Positions 24,746-32,597 of a stretch of 64,000 nt of DNA are shown piece after piece. Position 1 is the stretch's first letter; each line of letters starts with the position of its first letter. The position numbers and the translations under genes were made by a program. Source of the DNA: Leifsonia virtsii (GTDB lineage: Bacteria > Actinomycetota > Actinomycetes > Actinomycetales > Microbacteriaceae). Where the stretch lies: the NCBI RefSeq assembly GCF_030433675.1, contig NZ_JAROCB010000006.1:62001-126000 (forward strand). Reading direction: 5' to 3'. Under the pieces are notes generated by a model that was not told where the DNA came from, did no database searches, and saw only the letters and a list, made by a program, of their open reading frames with translations.

Positions 24746-24787
24746 GAACAGCCCCTGACCTGCGGAAACGCAGGTCAGGGGCTGTTC
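24746..24787. terminator. strong GAAA-loop hairpin after the tRNA scar
   Basis: The 19-nt arm at 24746-24764 pairs perfectly with 24769-24787 around a GAAA tetraloop. It starts three bases after the tRNA-like end, where a tRNA terminator would be expected. Confidence 0.7.
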
Positions 24788-24999
24788 GGTTCTGGTGGTC
24801 GCGCGATGCGCTGGCCTCACGGCTCTGCCCGACATCGACATCGCTCTCCTCTGCGACGGACCCCTCGCCGGCTGAGCGCTCGCGGCCGGCATCCTGTCCG
24901 TGTGCCGCTAGGCCTCGCACCGCTCGGCAACGCAGCATGGCGTTGCGTCGCGACCTGGCGACGGCTCGGCGGGGCGCGATCGTCTCGTGCGTTGGCGGA

Positions 25000-25311
25000 C
25001 TACGGGAGCTTGGACGCGAGGACGTCGGCCGCCAGGATCTCGGGTGCTGAGCTGAGGAGGTGCTGGTTGGCCATCAGGGCTGCGACGATGGCGCCGTTGG
25101 CGTGGGCGTCGCGAGCGGCCTCGTCGGGGAATGCATCGAAGATCCAGAAGGTGTCGGCGTGGGTCCTGACCGCGAACCAGACAATCGTTCCTACTTCTTC
25201 GTTGGCGAGTGCGACAGCGCCGGCGAGCAGATCGGCGAGCGCGTCGTGCTGTCCATCGGCCGCGACGATCTTGGCGACGAAGGCATACGGAAGTGATGCG
25301 GGTGTGGACAT
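25000..25311 (-). CDS. ABM-domain protein, paralogue
   Basis: 103 residues, one ABM ferredoxin-like domain: YAFVAKIVAADGQHDALADL, then GTIVWFAVRTHADTFWIFDA and FPDEAARDAHANGAIVAAL. It aligns across its whole length with the protein at 16929-17231 (shared pattern W-F-A-x-R, F-x-I-F-D-x-F-P-D, R-D-A-H, and C-terminal D-V-L-x-S-K-L-P), but the identity is moderate. It is divergent from the GlxA-type regulator with 108 bp between starts, so that regulator probably controls it. The substrate is unknown. Confidence 0.8.
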   Translation of the reverse strand: MSTPASLPYAFVAKIVAADGQHDALADLLAGAVALANEEVGTIVWFAVRTHADTFWIFDAFPDEAARDAHANGAIVAALMANQHLLSSAPEILAADVLASKLP

Positions 25312-25419
25312 GAGGGACTCTCCTAGGTGTCGAGGTTTCTTGGTGAAGCGAGTTCAGCGTATGACGAGCGAGGGCCGGTGGGGAGTGGCGTATACGGCAG
25401 TATTGCTATTGTTTACGTC

Positions 25420-26361
25420 ATGCGTATCGGACTGATCGCGATCGACGGCTGCTTCGGTTCGGCTATCGCGTCGATCATCGACATCGTGCGGGTGGCCGAC
25501 GGTGCCCGCGGCGATGTCGACCCGCGGATCGACCCGATCGAACTCGCCATCCTCGGACCGAAACGGCGAGTGACCACGACGGCATCGATGACCCTGACGG
25601 TGGACCACCCGCTGTCGGAGTCCGGAGAGTTCGACGTGGTCGTCGTCCCTGCGCTTGGAACCCTTACGGCCGCCGCTACCAACGACGCCCTCCAGAGCCG
25701 AGATGCTCGTTCGGTCATCGCCTCGCTCGGGCGCCTCGACGAGGCGACCACCCGGATCGCCGCGGCGTGCACCGGCGTGTTCGCCGTCGCCGAGACCGGA
25801 CGGATGCATCATCGGCGGGCGACCACCAGCTGGTTCCTGGGGCCGGCGTTCCTGAAGCGCTATCCGACCGTCGCCCTCGATCTCGACACCATGGTCGTGG
25901 TCGACGGGAACCTCGTCACCGCCGGCGCCGCCTTCGCCCACATCGACCTCGCGCTCTCACTCGTGCGATCGATCAGCCCCGACCTGGCCCAACATGTCGC
26001 CAAGCTCCTGATGATCGACGAGCGCCCGTCGCAGGCGGCCTTCGTCGCCTACGAACATCTCCGGCACGAGGACCCGATCGTCGTCGAGTTCGAACGCTTC
26101 GTGCGCGCCCGCCTGGACGAACCGTTCAACGTCGCCTTCGTCGCGCAGTCGCTCGGCACCAGCCGGCGCACCCTCGAACGACGAGTCCGTGCGGCGCTCA
26201 ACCTCACTCCGCTCGGCTTCGTCCAACGGCTTCGCATCGAACGAGCTCGGCACCTCTCAGCAACCACGGACCTCACCTCCGCCGAGATCGCGCTACGGGT
26301 CGGCTACGCGAACGCCGAGACTCTGCGCTCCCTCCTGCGTAGGGAGCGACGCCGTTCCTGA
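25420..26361 (+). CDS. GlxA-type AraC-family regulator (DJ-1/PfpI domain + HTH)
   Basis: 313 residues from the ATG at 25420. Residues 1-185 form a PfpI/DJ-1-like domain (MRIGLIAIDGCFGSAIASII, then ATTRIAAACTGVFAVAETG with the Cys at the nucleophile elbow). Residues about 220-313 hold the two AraC helix-turn-helix motifs: VAFVAQSLGTSRRTLERRVR and SAEIALRVGYANAETLRSLL. GlxA-like proteins sense small metabolites and activate neighbouring genes. The divergent ABM gene is the likely target. Confidence 0.88.
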   Translation: MRIGLIAIDGCFGSAIASIIDIVRVADGARGDVDPRIDPIELAILGPKRRVTTTASMTLTVDHPLSESGEFDVVVVPALGTLTAAATNDALQSRDARSVIASLGRLDEATTRIAAACTGVFAVAETGRMHHRRATTSWFLGPAFLKRYPTVALDLDTMVVVDGNLVTAGAAFAHIDLALSLVRSISPDLAQHVAKLLMIDERPSQAAFVAYEHLRHEDPIVVEFERFVRARLDEPFNVAFVAQSLGTSRRTLERRVRAALNLTPLGFVQRLRIERARHLSATTDLTSAEIALRVGYANAETLRSLLRRERRRS

Positions 26362-26731
26362 CCTATCGCCATGCCTGTAGCCGGTGTGCCAGTGCTCGAC
26401 TGGAACCACCTCTCAGCACGTCGCGTCGACGCTCCTGCGTCGCCCCTGGACGACTCACTCGACACGCCCGCAGCACAGGCCATGTGACGTGTCCCGGCTT
26501 CCCGGACGGTCGGGGTTGGGTGGCTGTGATGTCGCTGCGTTCTCGTCGAGAGGATCAGCAGACCCGATCAGAGCCGATCGGGATAAGACGCGAAGGCGGT
26601 CAGGTCAGGGCGGCCGAAGCCGGCCGGCGGGGTAGCGTCGGTCACGTCGAGGTCTTTCGGATGGATGGCGTAGGAACCTCCGTCGTCGGGAGATCTCGAC
26701 GTCTATCTGCGGACCGACGCGCCCGGCCGAC
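26362..26731. other. about 370 bp without a supported gene
   Basis: Open frames here have shadow-like composition and no ribosome-binding site. The minus strand should hold the rest of the RES toxin whose first 77 codons lie at 26732-26965, but no RES-like sequence is found in any frame. The 3' part of the toxin has been deleted or replaced. Confidence 0.5.
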
Positions 26732-26965
26732 CTACACCCTCATCTGGGAAGAGCCAGCAAACGCGCACTCGGGCGTCTCAGCGAGATAGTACGTACGGCC
26801 CAGGGTGTCGAAGCGTCCCCATTCCTGTCGGTGCACATCCGGAGTCCGAAGCGGCGCAGACGGCTGCTTCCACCGAGCCGTTGCTACATGGAACCCCACC
26901 GCTTGATCGACGGGGATCAGACGCAGCCCGGATATGGTGCAGATGCGTGGTTCCGCCGGCGTCAT
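26732..26965 (-). pseudogene. RES-domain toxin, truncated after 77 residues
   Basis: The ATG overlaps the antitoxin stop by four bases (ATGA), the usual coupling. The 77 residues cover only the N-terminal strand-turn part of a RES domain: AVGFHVATARWKQPS, then EWGRFDTLGRTYYLAETPEC and AFAGSSQMRV before a stop. The RES proteins I know are about 150-230 residues, so the catalytic half is missing and the toxin should be inactive. The intact relative at 7079-7756 has GNRFD...GVLYAAST at the corresponding place. Confidence 0.7.
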
Positions 26966-27342
26966 TCGTCGACGTCGCCGTCGATGAAGGCCTGCGCCGC
27001 TCGGCGCACGTCAGCATGACGGTCTTCGCGGATGGCCATGATCGGCGTGCTCTCGCCCAGCAATGGGTTCCCGCCGATGAACCAGCGACGGGCGATGTCC
27101 CGGCCTTCTTCCTCCTGCAGCGCCGTCCAGATCTGGTGCGCGAATTGGAGGCGATTCCACGCGTCCGGCCGCGGCATCCCGCCGCCAGACTTGGCCCAAT
27201 CGTTGGGCTGCTGCCGACTCTTGACCCCGGCCAGAGCCGCCACGAGTGTCGCTCCGAGCGCGTCGTTCAGTTGGCGCACGATTTCGTGCTCATCGATCCT
27301 GTTGGTACTGCGGTGCAGACCCGAAGGTGTCAGGGTGGCCAT
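26962..27342 (-). CDS. Xre/MbcA/ParS-type antitoxin (orphaned)
   Basis: 126 residues. The N-terminal half has a helix-turn-helix-like region (LAGVKSRQQPNDWAKSGGG), and the C-terminal half has the toxin-binding domain with ARRWFIGGNPLLGESTPIMA. It is the antitoxin of a RES/Xre pair whose toxin is truncated downstream. It shares the W-F-x-G-x-N-P core with the antitoxin at 7813-8202 (WFMGMNP there). It may persist as an anti-addiction factor or simply as debris. Confidence 0.78.
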   Translation of the reverse strand: MATLTPSGLHRSTNRIDEHEIVRQLNDALGATLVAALAGVKSRQQPNDWAKSGGGMPRPDAWNRLQFAHQIWTALQEEEGRDIARRWFIGGNPLLGESTPIMAIREDRHADVRRAAQAFIDGDVDE

Positions 27343-27429
27343 GTCCCAAGACTACCCAGCATTGACTCCTACGTGTCAAAAAACGCTGTAAAAAGTGACA
27401 GAAAAGTTACGCTGGTAATATTCCTCGCG

Positions 27430-27597
27430 TCAGCTGAGGGAGCTTGGATGCTCTCTTCGACGCCCGGAGTCGGGTGAGCCCTCAGGCATTGGGGGCATCT
27501 CGCACCCCGCACATCGGTCCCGCAGGCGCAGCAGCTCGCCGAGCAGATGCATCGCCTCCAGAGCCAGCCAGATAGTGAGCTCCGGCCTGGGCCGCAT
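27430..27597 (-). CDS. possible small protein downstream of the saccharopine-dehydrogenase-like gene
   Basis: An ATG at 27597, 26 bp after the stop of the larger gene, opens 55 codons: an amphipathic helix (LTIWLALEAMHLLGELLRLR), then DRCAGCEMPP with a C-x-x-C pair and a polar tail. The composition is protein-like, but the ribosome-binding site is weak. It could be a small last gene of the operon. The alternative is a chance frame. Confidence 0.35.
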   Translation of the reverse strand: MRPRPELTIWLALEAMHLLGELLRLRDRCAGCEMPPMPEGSPDSGRRREHPSSLS

Positions 27598-27622
27598 TGT
27601 GCGAACCCCGTGACGCAGATCC

Positions 27623-28903
27623 CTACCGAGAGGGGATGCGCTCCTCGAGACCCCACGCCTGCCCGTAGCCGCCGTCCGCCTCCGGCCGGGCCATTAGCTC
27701 CAAGAACGGACCGGCGGGAAAGGCCTCCGGACCGAGCACGCCCGCGCCCGACCACGCACCGGTGGCGAGCAGTTCCAACGCGATCACGGGGTTGAGGGCG
27801 GTCTGCCAGACGACGCACTGCGCGTCGTACTCGCGCATCGTCCACTCGTTGTCGGCGACGTGGTAGAGGTAGACCTCCCGCGGCGCGCCATCGGTGCCAG
27901 TGCCGGTGACCCAGAGGCCGGCGCATGTCTTGCCAGTCATCCGGGGGCCGATGCCGGCGGGGTCGGGTAACGCCGCGGCGACCACGTCGCGCGGCGCGAC
28001 TTCGACCGGGCCGGAGGCGCTGCGGACGCGGAGCGGCGCGGTCGAGTCGAGGCCGAGCAGGTGCAGCGTCTTGAGCACGCCGATGAACTCCTCGCCGAGC
28101 CCGTACTTGAAGGTGACGCGGCGGGCGTCCACCCACCTGGGCATCAGGAGGACCTCCTCGTGCTCCACGTTCACGCACTCGACGGCGCCGATCCCCTCCG
28201 GGAACTCGAAGACCTCCGGCTCGCTGAACGGCGCGGTGGTGAACCAGCCGCGGTCCTTCTCCCACACGACGGGAGGGTTGAGGCACTCCTCGATGGTGGT
28301 CCAGATCGAGAACGACGGCGCGAAGATCTCGTTGCCGTCGTCGTCGCGGACCACCAGGTTGGCGCCGTCGCGGGTGCCCAGCTCGTCGATCTCGCGGAAC
28401 AGCTCGTCGGCGGCGTACCGGGCGAAGACGTCCGAGAGGCCCGGCTCCACGCCGATGCCGACCAGGGCCAGGCGGCCGCCGGCCTCCCAGTCGTCCGCCT
28501 CGGCGAACTGGGCGTCGCCGAGCTTCACGCCGGGCTGCGAGTACGGGTCGGTCGCGTGCGGGTGCGAGAGGCTCATGGCCATGTCCAAGTAGTCGGCCCC
28601 GGCGTCCCTGGCTCCGGCGAAGATGGCCTCCACGAACTTCGGTTCCACCGCGTTCATCACGTGGGTGGCGCGGTGCTCGCGGGCGACCGCGGCGACCGAG
28701 GCCGGGTCGGAGGCGTCGATCCGGGCCGCGATGAAGCGCGCGGCGACCTCGTCGCCGTGCCGTGCGCGGATCCAGTCGACGGCGGCCTGTGCACGCGCCG
28801 GGTCGTAGTCGCTCACGACGATGAGTTCGTAGAACGCCCGGCGTGCGGCGATCTTGGCGATGGCGTTCCCGACGCCGCCGGCGCCGATGAGCAGGATACG
28901 CAT
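27623..28903 (-). CDS. saccharopine dehydrogenase-family NAD(P) oxidoreductase
   Basis: 426 residues from the ATG at 28903. It has an N-terminal Rossmann fold (MRILLIGAGGVGNAIAKIAA), then the family's EPKFVEAIFAGARDAGADYL and GIGVEPGLSDVFARYAADEL. The C-terminal domain includes MPRWVDARRVTFKYGLGEEF. The family includes saccharopine dehydrogenase, carboxynorspermidine reductase and many catabolic enzymes of unknown substrate. It starts two bases after the PfkB kinase stop in a four-gene minus-strand operon with a SIS isomerase, so a carbohydrate-derived substrate is plausible; lysine metabolism is less likely here. Confidence 0.8.
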   Translation of the reverse strand: MRILLIGAGGVGNAIAKIAARRAFYELIVVSDYDPARAQAAVDWIRARHGDEVAARFIAARIDASDPASVAAVAREHRATHVMNAVEPKFVEAIFAGARDAGADYLDMAMSLSHPHATDPYSQPGVKLGDAQFAEADDWEAGGRLALVGIGVEPGLSDVFARYAADELFREIDELGTRDGANLVVRDDDGNEIFAPSFSIWTTIEECLNPPVVWEKDRGWFTTAPFSEPEVFEFPEGIGAVECVNVEHEEVLLMPRWVDARRVTFKYGLGEEFIGVLKTLHLLGLDSTAPLRVRSASGPVEVAPRDVVAAALPDPAGIGPRMTGKTCAGLWVTGTGTDGAPREVYLYHVADNEWTMREYDAQCVVWQTALNPVIALELLATGAWSGAGVLGPEAFPAGPFLELMARPEADGGYGQAWGLEERIPSR

Positions 28904-28905
28904 GG

Positions 28906-29913
28906 TCAGTCTCCGTTCTGCGCGACGGTCAGCGTCGCGGCGAGCGAGCGGGCGGTGTCCCACCCTGGTTGGGCGCCGACGCCGCCGGGTCCGCGCGTGG
29001 AGGCGGAGCCGCAGGAGACGGCGATGGCGAGGCTGCGGCCTGTCGGCTCACCCCGCAGGCGCGCGGAGACGAAGCCGGCGGCGAGGGTATCGCCGGCGCC
29101 GACCGTGTCGATGAGAGCGCCGGGCACCGCGGGGATGCCGCAGGAGAGCACGCGGAGGCCGGAACCGATCCGTTCCCACGCCTGCGCGCCGGCGGGACCG
29201 AGCTTGCGAACCACGATCGCACCCTCCGGCATCCGGTCGAGGAGCAGACGCACCGCGGAGGCGGCGTCGTCGTCCCTGGCGATGCCGCACAGCTCGGCAT
29301 CGTTGCCGAAGAGGACGTCGACCTCGGCCAGGGCGTCGAGCACGCCGCTGTCCCAATCCTGGGAGGGGTCGAAATTGCCGTCGAGCGAGGTGGACAGTCC
29401 GAGTGCGCGGGCGCGGGCGAACAGCGCGCGGGCGTCGGGCTGGAGCGCGGTCTGCAGGAAGTAGGAGCCGACGTGCAGGTGGCGCGCGGTGCGCAGCACC
29501 GCATCCGGGGCATCGTCCGCGCTGACCGTTCCGATCGAGCCGAGCGATGTGAGGATGGCGCGGTCGCCGTCCGGCCGGGTCAGGTGGGTGGAGGCGCCGG
29601 TCGGGAGTGTGGCGTCGACGCGGATGAGTGCGGTGCCGACTCCCAGGCGCCGGAGCTCGGCGTCGAGGAATCGCCCGAACGTGTCGTCTCCCCGCACGCT
29701 GATCAGGCGCGTGCCGGTGCCCAGTGCCGCTGCACCGCACGCGGTGATCGCCGACGAGCTGCCCATCGTGAGCGTCGTCGCCGGGACGAGCTGCTCGTGC
29801 TGCCCGAAGCGGATCTCGTCGTCGACCGGGATGATGAGGTCAACGCAGAGCTCGCCGAGGACGAGCAGCTCGGATCCGTTCAGCGGTTCAGCGGCAGCGC
29901 CCACTCGGTCCAC
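28906..29913 (-). CDS. PfkB-family carbohydrate kinase
   Basis: About 335 residues. It has the N-terminal substrate lid region SELLVLGELCVDLIIPV, the GSSSAITACGAAALG segment and the C-terminal ATP/anion-hole motif DTVGAGDTLAAGFVSARL with the catalytic Asp. It phosphorylates a sugar or sugar acid such as 2-keto-3-deoxygluconate or a deoxy-amino sugar; the substrate is not determined. The start overlaps the tautomerase-like gene; GTG codons at 29913 and 29904 both follow an AAGGAG, at poor spacings (3 and 12 nt). Confidence 0.85.
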   Translation of the reverse strand: MDRVGAAAEPLNGSELLVLGELCVDLIIPVDDEIRFGQHEQLVPATTLTMGSSSAITACGAAALGTGTRLISVRGDDTFGRFLDAELRRLGVGTALIRVDATLPTGASTHLTRPDGDRAILTSLGSIGTVSADDAPDAVLRTARHLHVGSYFLQTALQPDARALFARARALGLSTSLDGNFDPSQDWDSGVLDALAEVDVLFGNDAELCGIARDDDAASAVRLLLDRMPEGAIVVRKLGPAGAQAWERIGSGLRVLSCGIPAVPGALIDTVGAGDTLAAGFVSARLRGEPTGRSLAIAVSCGSASTRGPGGVGAQPGWDTARSLAATLTVAQNGD

Positions 29914-30206
29914 ACTCCTTCGATCGCGACACCGTTCGTCTCTCCCCAGGCAATGATGGCGTGTTCCGCGGCCGCCAGGGCGGCGCGCATGGCCTCCTCG
30001 CCGCGGTCCGAGCCGTGCACGGTGAGGAGGGGCCACCACGTCGCCAGTGGGCCGCGGCCGCTCACGGCGGCGGAGCGCACCGGTGTCGTCAGGGCGATCA
30101 CGTCGCCCTGCGCGAGGCCGAGGGTGTCCGCGACTGCATCGGCCACGCGCGAGAGCAGCGCGGCCTCCGCGGAATGCGGGAGGATCGCGACGGTCACCAG
30201 CGGCAT
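29880..30206 (-). CDS. tautomerase-like small protein
   Basis: 108 residues beginning MPLVTVAILP. The Pro after the initiator Met is the catalytic base in 4-oxalocrotonate tautomerase-superfamily enzymes, and the length suits a two-repeat member. The middle part (GDVIALTTPVRSAAVSGRGP) has the strand-turn pattern of the superfamily, but no close subfamily is recognised. It lies between the SIS isomerase and the PfkB kinase with overlapping stop and start codons, so it is co-translated and probably acts on a keto-sugar intermediate. It could also be a non-catalytic relative. Confidence 0.55.
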   Translation of the reverse strand: MPLVTVAILPHSAEAALLSRVADAVADTLGLAQGDVIALTTPVRSAAVSGRGPLATWWPLLTVHGSDRGEEAMRAALAAAEHAIIAWGETNGVAIEGVWTEWALPLNR

Positions 30207-31114
30207 CAGCTGGTGGTCAGCACGGAGCGGTTGAGATACGGCGGGGTGTCGGGGTTGCGCCCGAGGTGCAGCGCGAGCGCCAGCGCGAGGCGGTGTACGA
30301 GGACGAGGTTCGCCTGGGGGTCCAGGTCGTTCACGTATACCTCGGCGCCGGTCGAGCGGATGTCGTCGGCGACCACGTCGGGGAGCTCGTCGAGCGCCCA
30401 CACCAGGGTGCCCTGCCCGGCGCACGAGATCGGGCCGTGCTGGTACTCCCAGACCGGGTAGGACTCCGTCCAGAAACCGGCGGACTCCCGCACCTTCAGG
30501 GCCGCCTCGTAAGCGAGGCCGACGCTCCAGCGGTGGCCGAGGAACACGATGTGGCGCAGGTCGGAGGGGTCGGCGGGGAGGGGCAGCTCCAGTGCAGCCC
30601 GCCCGTCGGCCACCAGCGTGTCGGGGACGGCGCCGATGGACGCGCGCAGCGTGGTCAGGCCGGTGGTCGCGTAGCGGGTCTGCACGATCGACTTCTCGTC
30701 GGCGAAGCCCAGGTGCACGGTCCGGTCGGCGAGCAGTTCGCCGAGCGGGGTGTCCACGTCGCCGAGGATGCCGGTGATGCGGTGGGTGGCGCCGTAGCGG
30801 CGCACCACGTCGATGACGTCGGCCGTGGTCCCGGAGCGGGAGATCACGACGATGTGCTCGTCGTCGTCGACCCAGGTGAGCTCCGTCGGGATGGCGGCGC
30901 GCGTGCGCCCGAGCCCGGCGTCGTTGCGCAGGTACGCGTAGGCGTCGCCGATGTAGTACGAGGTGCCGCACCCGATGACGAGCGCTTTCTCGCCGGCGGC
31001 GGGGAGGAGCGCGAGCTGCGCTGTGGGGAGCTGGAGAGCCGCCGCCCAGACCTCGGGCTGGCTCGTGAGCTCGGCGCGGGTGACGGCGCCGGCGTCAGAG
31101 GCGTATTCGTTCAT
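30206..31114 (-). CDS. SIS-domain sugar isomerase/deaminase-like protein
   Basis: 302 residues from the ATG at 31114. There are two SIS domains: the first has ALVIGCGTSYYIGDAYAYLR and VVISRSGTTADVIDVVRRYG, the second has IVFLGHRWSVGLAYEAALKV followed by the family's KxxESAGFWTESYPVWEYQHG. This matches AgaS/FrlB/GlmS-isomerase-like proteins acting on phosphorylated amino or keto sugars. It is the first gene of the minus-strand catabolic operon, divergent from the sugar ABC importer. The shared promoter holds the proposed DeoR operator. Confidence 0.85.
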   Translation of the reverse strand: MNEYASDAGAVTRAELTSQPEVWAAALQLPTAQLALLPAAGEKALVIGCGTSYYIGDAYAYLRNDAGLGRTRAAIPTELTWVDDDEHIVVISRSGTTADVIDVVRRYGATHRITGILGDVDTPLGELLADRTVHLGFADEKSIVQTRYATTGLTTLRASIGAVPDTLVADGRAALELPLPADPSDLRHIVFLGHRWSVGLAYEAALKVRESAGFWTESYPVWEYQHGPISCAGQGTLVWALDELPDVVADDIRSTGAEVYVNDLDPQANLVLVHRLALALALHLGRNPDTPPYLNRSVLTTS

Positions 31115-31152
31115 ACTTGTGTTCCTTGGTCGGTGAGCGAGCTCGAACAATC

Positions 31153-31178
31153 TGAGCAAATTCAATCAGAAATGAGCA
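31153..31178. promoter_or_regulatory. DeoR-type operator candidate, importer promoter
   Basis: Two TGAGCA half-sites (31153-31158 and 31173-31178) lie exactly 20 bp apart in the 170-bp gap between the SIS gene and the solute-binding protein gene. The second sits in CAGAAATGAGCA, which recurs at the second candidate operator (38835-38860). Confidence 0.5.
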
Positions 31179-31286
31179 GAGTATGGAAGTTCTTGACTAA
31201 TTGATGTTGTTTGTTGAATACTGCCGGAAACCACTCTGGCGCAGCGAAGCACCGGCTGTCGCCACGATCACGAAGGAGATCGCAGC

Positions 31287-32597
31287 GTGAAATTCAGCAA
31301 GAGGAGGGCCACGGCCCTCGTCGGGGTCGCTCTCGCCTCGGCGCTCGCGCTCGCGGGCTGTTCCGGCTTCGGCGGCGGCAGCGGCTCCGGGGGCGACTCG
31401 GCCTCCGGAAACCTCACGTTCACCACCTGGGCGAGCAAGTCCGAGGAGGCTTCGTTCAAGAAGCTGGTGAAGCAGTTCGAGTCCGAGCACAAGGGCGCGA
31501 CGGTCAAGCTCAACGTCGTCCCGTACGAGCAGATGTTCTCCAACATCGACGCGCAGCTGTCGTCGGGGGATGCACCGGACGTCTTCCGCGTCGACTACGG
31601 CAACCTCGGTGTCTACTCGAGCCAGGACCAGCTCCTCGACCTCAGTAGCTACTTCAGCAAGAGCGAGATCAGCGCGTTCCAGCCTGCGATGTGGCAGGCG
31701 GTCTCGTACGACGGCAAGCCGTACGGCGTCCCGCACCAGACCGACGTGTCGGCCCTGCTGGTCAACCTCGACATGCTGAAGCAGGCGGGCATCGACACCT
31801 CCACCCTCCCGAAGACGCAGAAGGACGCGTGGACCTGGGACCAGTTCGCCGACGTCGCCGCCAAGCTGCGCGCCTCCCTCCCCGCCGACAAGTACCCGTT
31901 CGTCTACAACTGGCAGCAGGCGGGCGCCGCGCGCTGGCTGAGCTGGCTGTTCCAGGCCAACGGGAAGCTGATCGACGCGGACGGCAAGACCCCGGCGATC
32001 GACTCCGCCGCGGGCACCAAGGCCCTCGACTTCACCAAGTCGTTCTTCGAGAAGCAGTGGGTGCCGCCGACGAGCTCGGTGAAGTCGTCCACGTACGCCG
32101 ACTCCCTCTTCTCCGAGGGCACCGCCGCGATGGGCTTCCTCGGCTCGTTCCTCGTGCCGGACATGGCGAACCTCGCCAAGTTCGACTGGACCGCCATCCC
32201 GATGCCGAAGGACGAGCGCGGCGCCACCGACCTGGGCGGCAACGCACTGGTCGCGACCAAGGCGACCAAGAACCCGAAGCTCGCCGCCGAGTTCCTGAAG
32301 TTCATGGTGCAGGCGGACAGCATGTCGGCCTTCTGCGCCGCGACCAACGAGCTGCCCACCCGGACGGACCTCGGCGGCGACAAGATCGCCTACGCCGTGC
32401 GGCCGGACGTCATGCCCGCGTTCGTCGACCAGGCCACGACCATCGAGCCGAGCGACGTGAAGCAGCTGACCTCGCCGGCCATGTCGGCCATCAACACCGC
32501 CCTGCAGGACCAGCTCGACGCCGCCTTCATCGGCGGCCAGTCCACGAAGGACACGCTCGCGAAGCTGTCCGACGCGGTGAAGGAAGCAACGAAGTAA
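31287..32597 (+). CDS. sugar ABC transporter substrate-binding lipoprotein
   Basis: 436 residues, family 1 extracellular solute-binding protein. The lipoprotein signal has lipobox ALAGC near residue 25. Then come a Gly/Ser linker and family motifs (NLTFTTWASKSEEASFKKLV, DVFRVDYGNLGVYSSQ, GVPHQTDVSALLVNLDMLKQ). It captures an oligosaccharide or sugar derivative outside the membrane and passes it to the two permeases encoded downstream. The stop overlaps the first permease start. No ATPase gene is present in the cluster, so a shared MsiK-type ATPase elsewhere is likely. Confidence 0.93.
   Translation: MKFSKRRATALVGVALASALALAGCSGFGGGSGSGGDSASGNLTFTTWASKSEEASFKKLVKQFESEHKGATVKLNVVPYEQMFSNIDAQLSSGDAPDVFRVDYGNLGVYSSQDQLLDLSSYFSKSEISAFQPAMWQAVSYDGKPYGVPHQTDVSALLVNLDMLKQAGIDTSTLPKTQKDAWTWDQFADVAAKLRASLPADKYPFVYNWQQAGAARWLSWLFQANGKLIDADGKTPAIDSAAGTKALDFTKSFFEKQWVPPTSSVKSSTYADSLFSEGTAAMGFLGSFLVPDMANLAKFDWTAIPMPKDERGATDLGGNALVATKATKNPKLAAEFLKFMVQADSMSAFCAATNELPTRTDLGGDKIAYAVRPDVMPAFVDQATTIEPSDVKQLTSPAMSAINTALQDQLDAAFIGGQSTKDTLAKLSDAVKEATK

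Noticed and set aside
28061-29464. 467-codon plus-strand open frame
   Set aside because: Antisense of the saccharopine-dehydrogenase-like and PfkB genes, without any recognisable domain.
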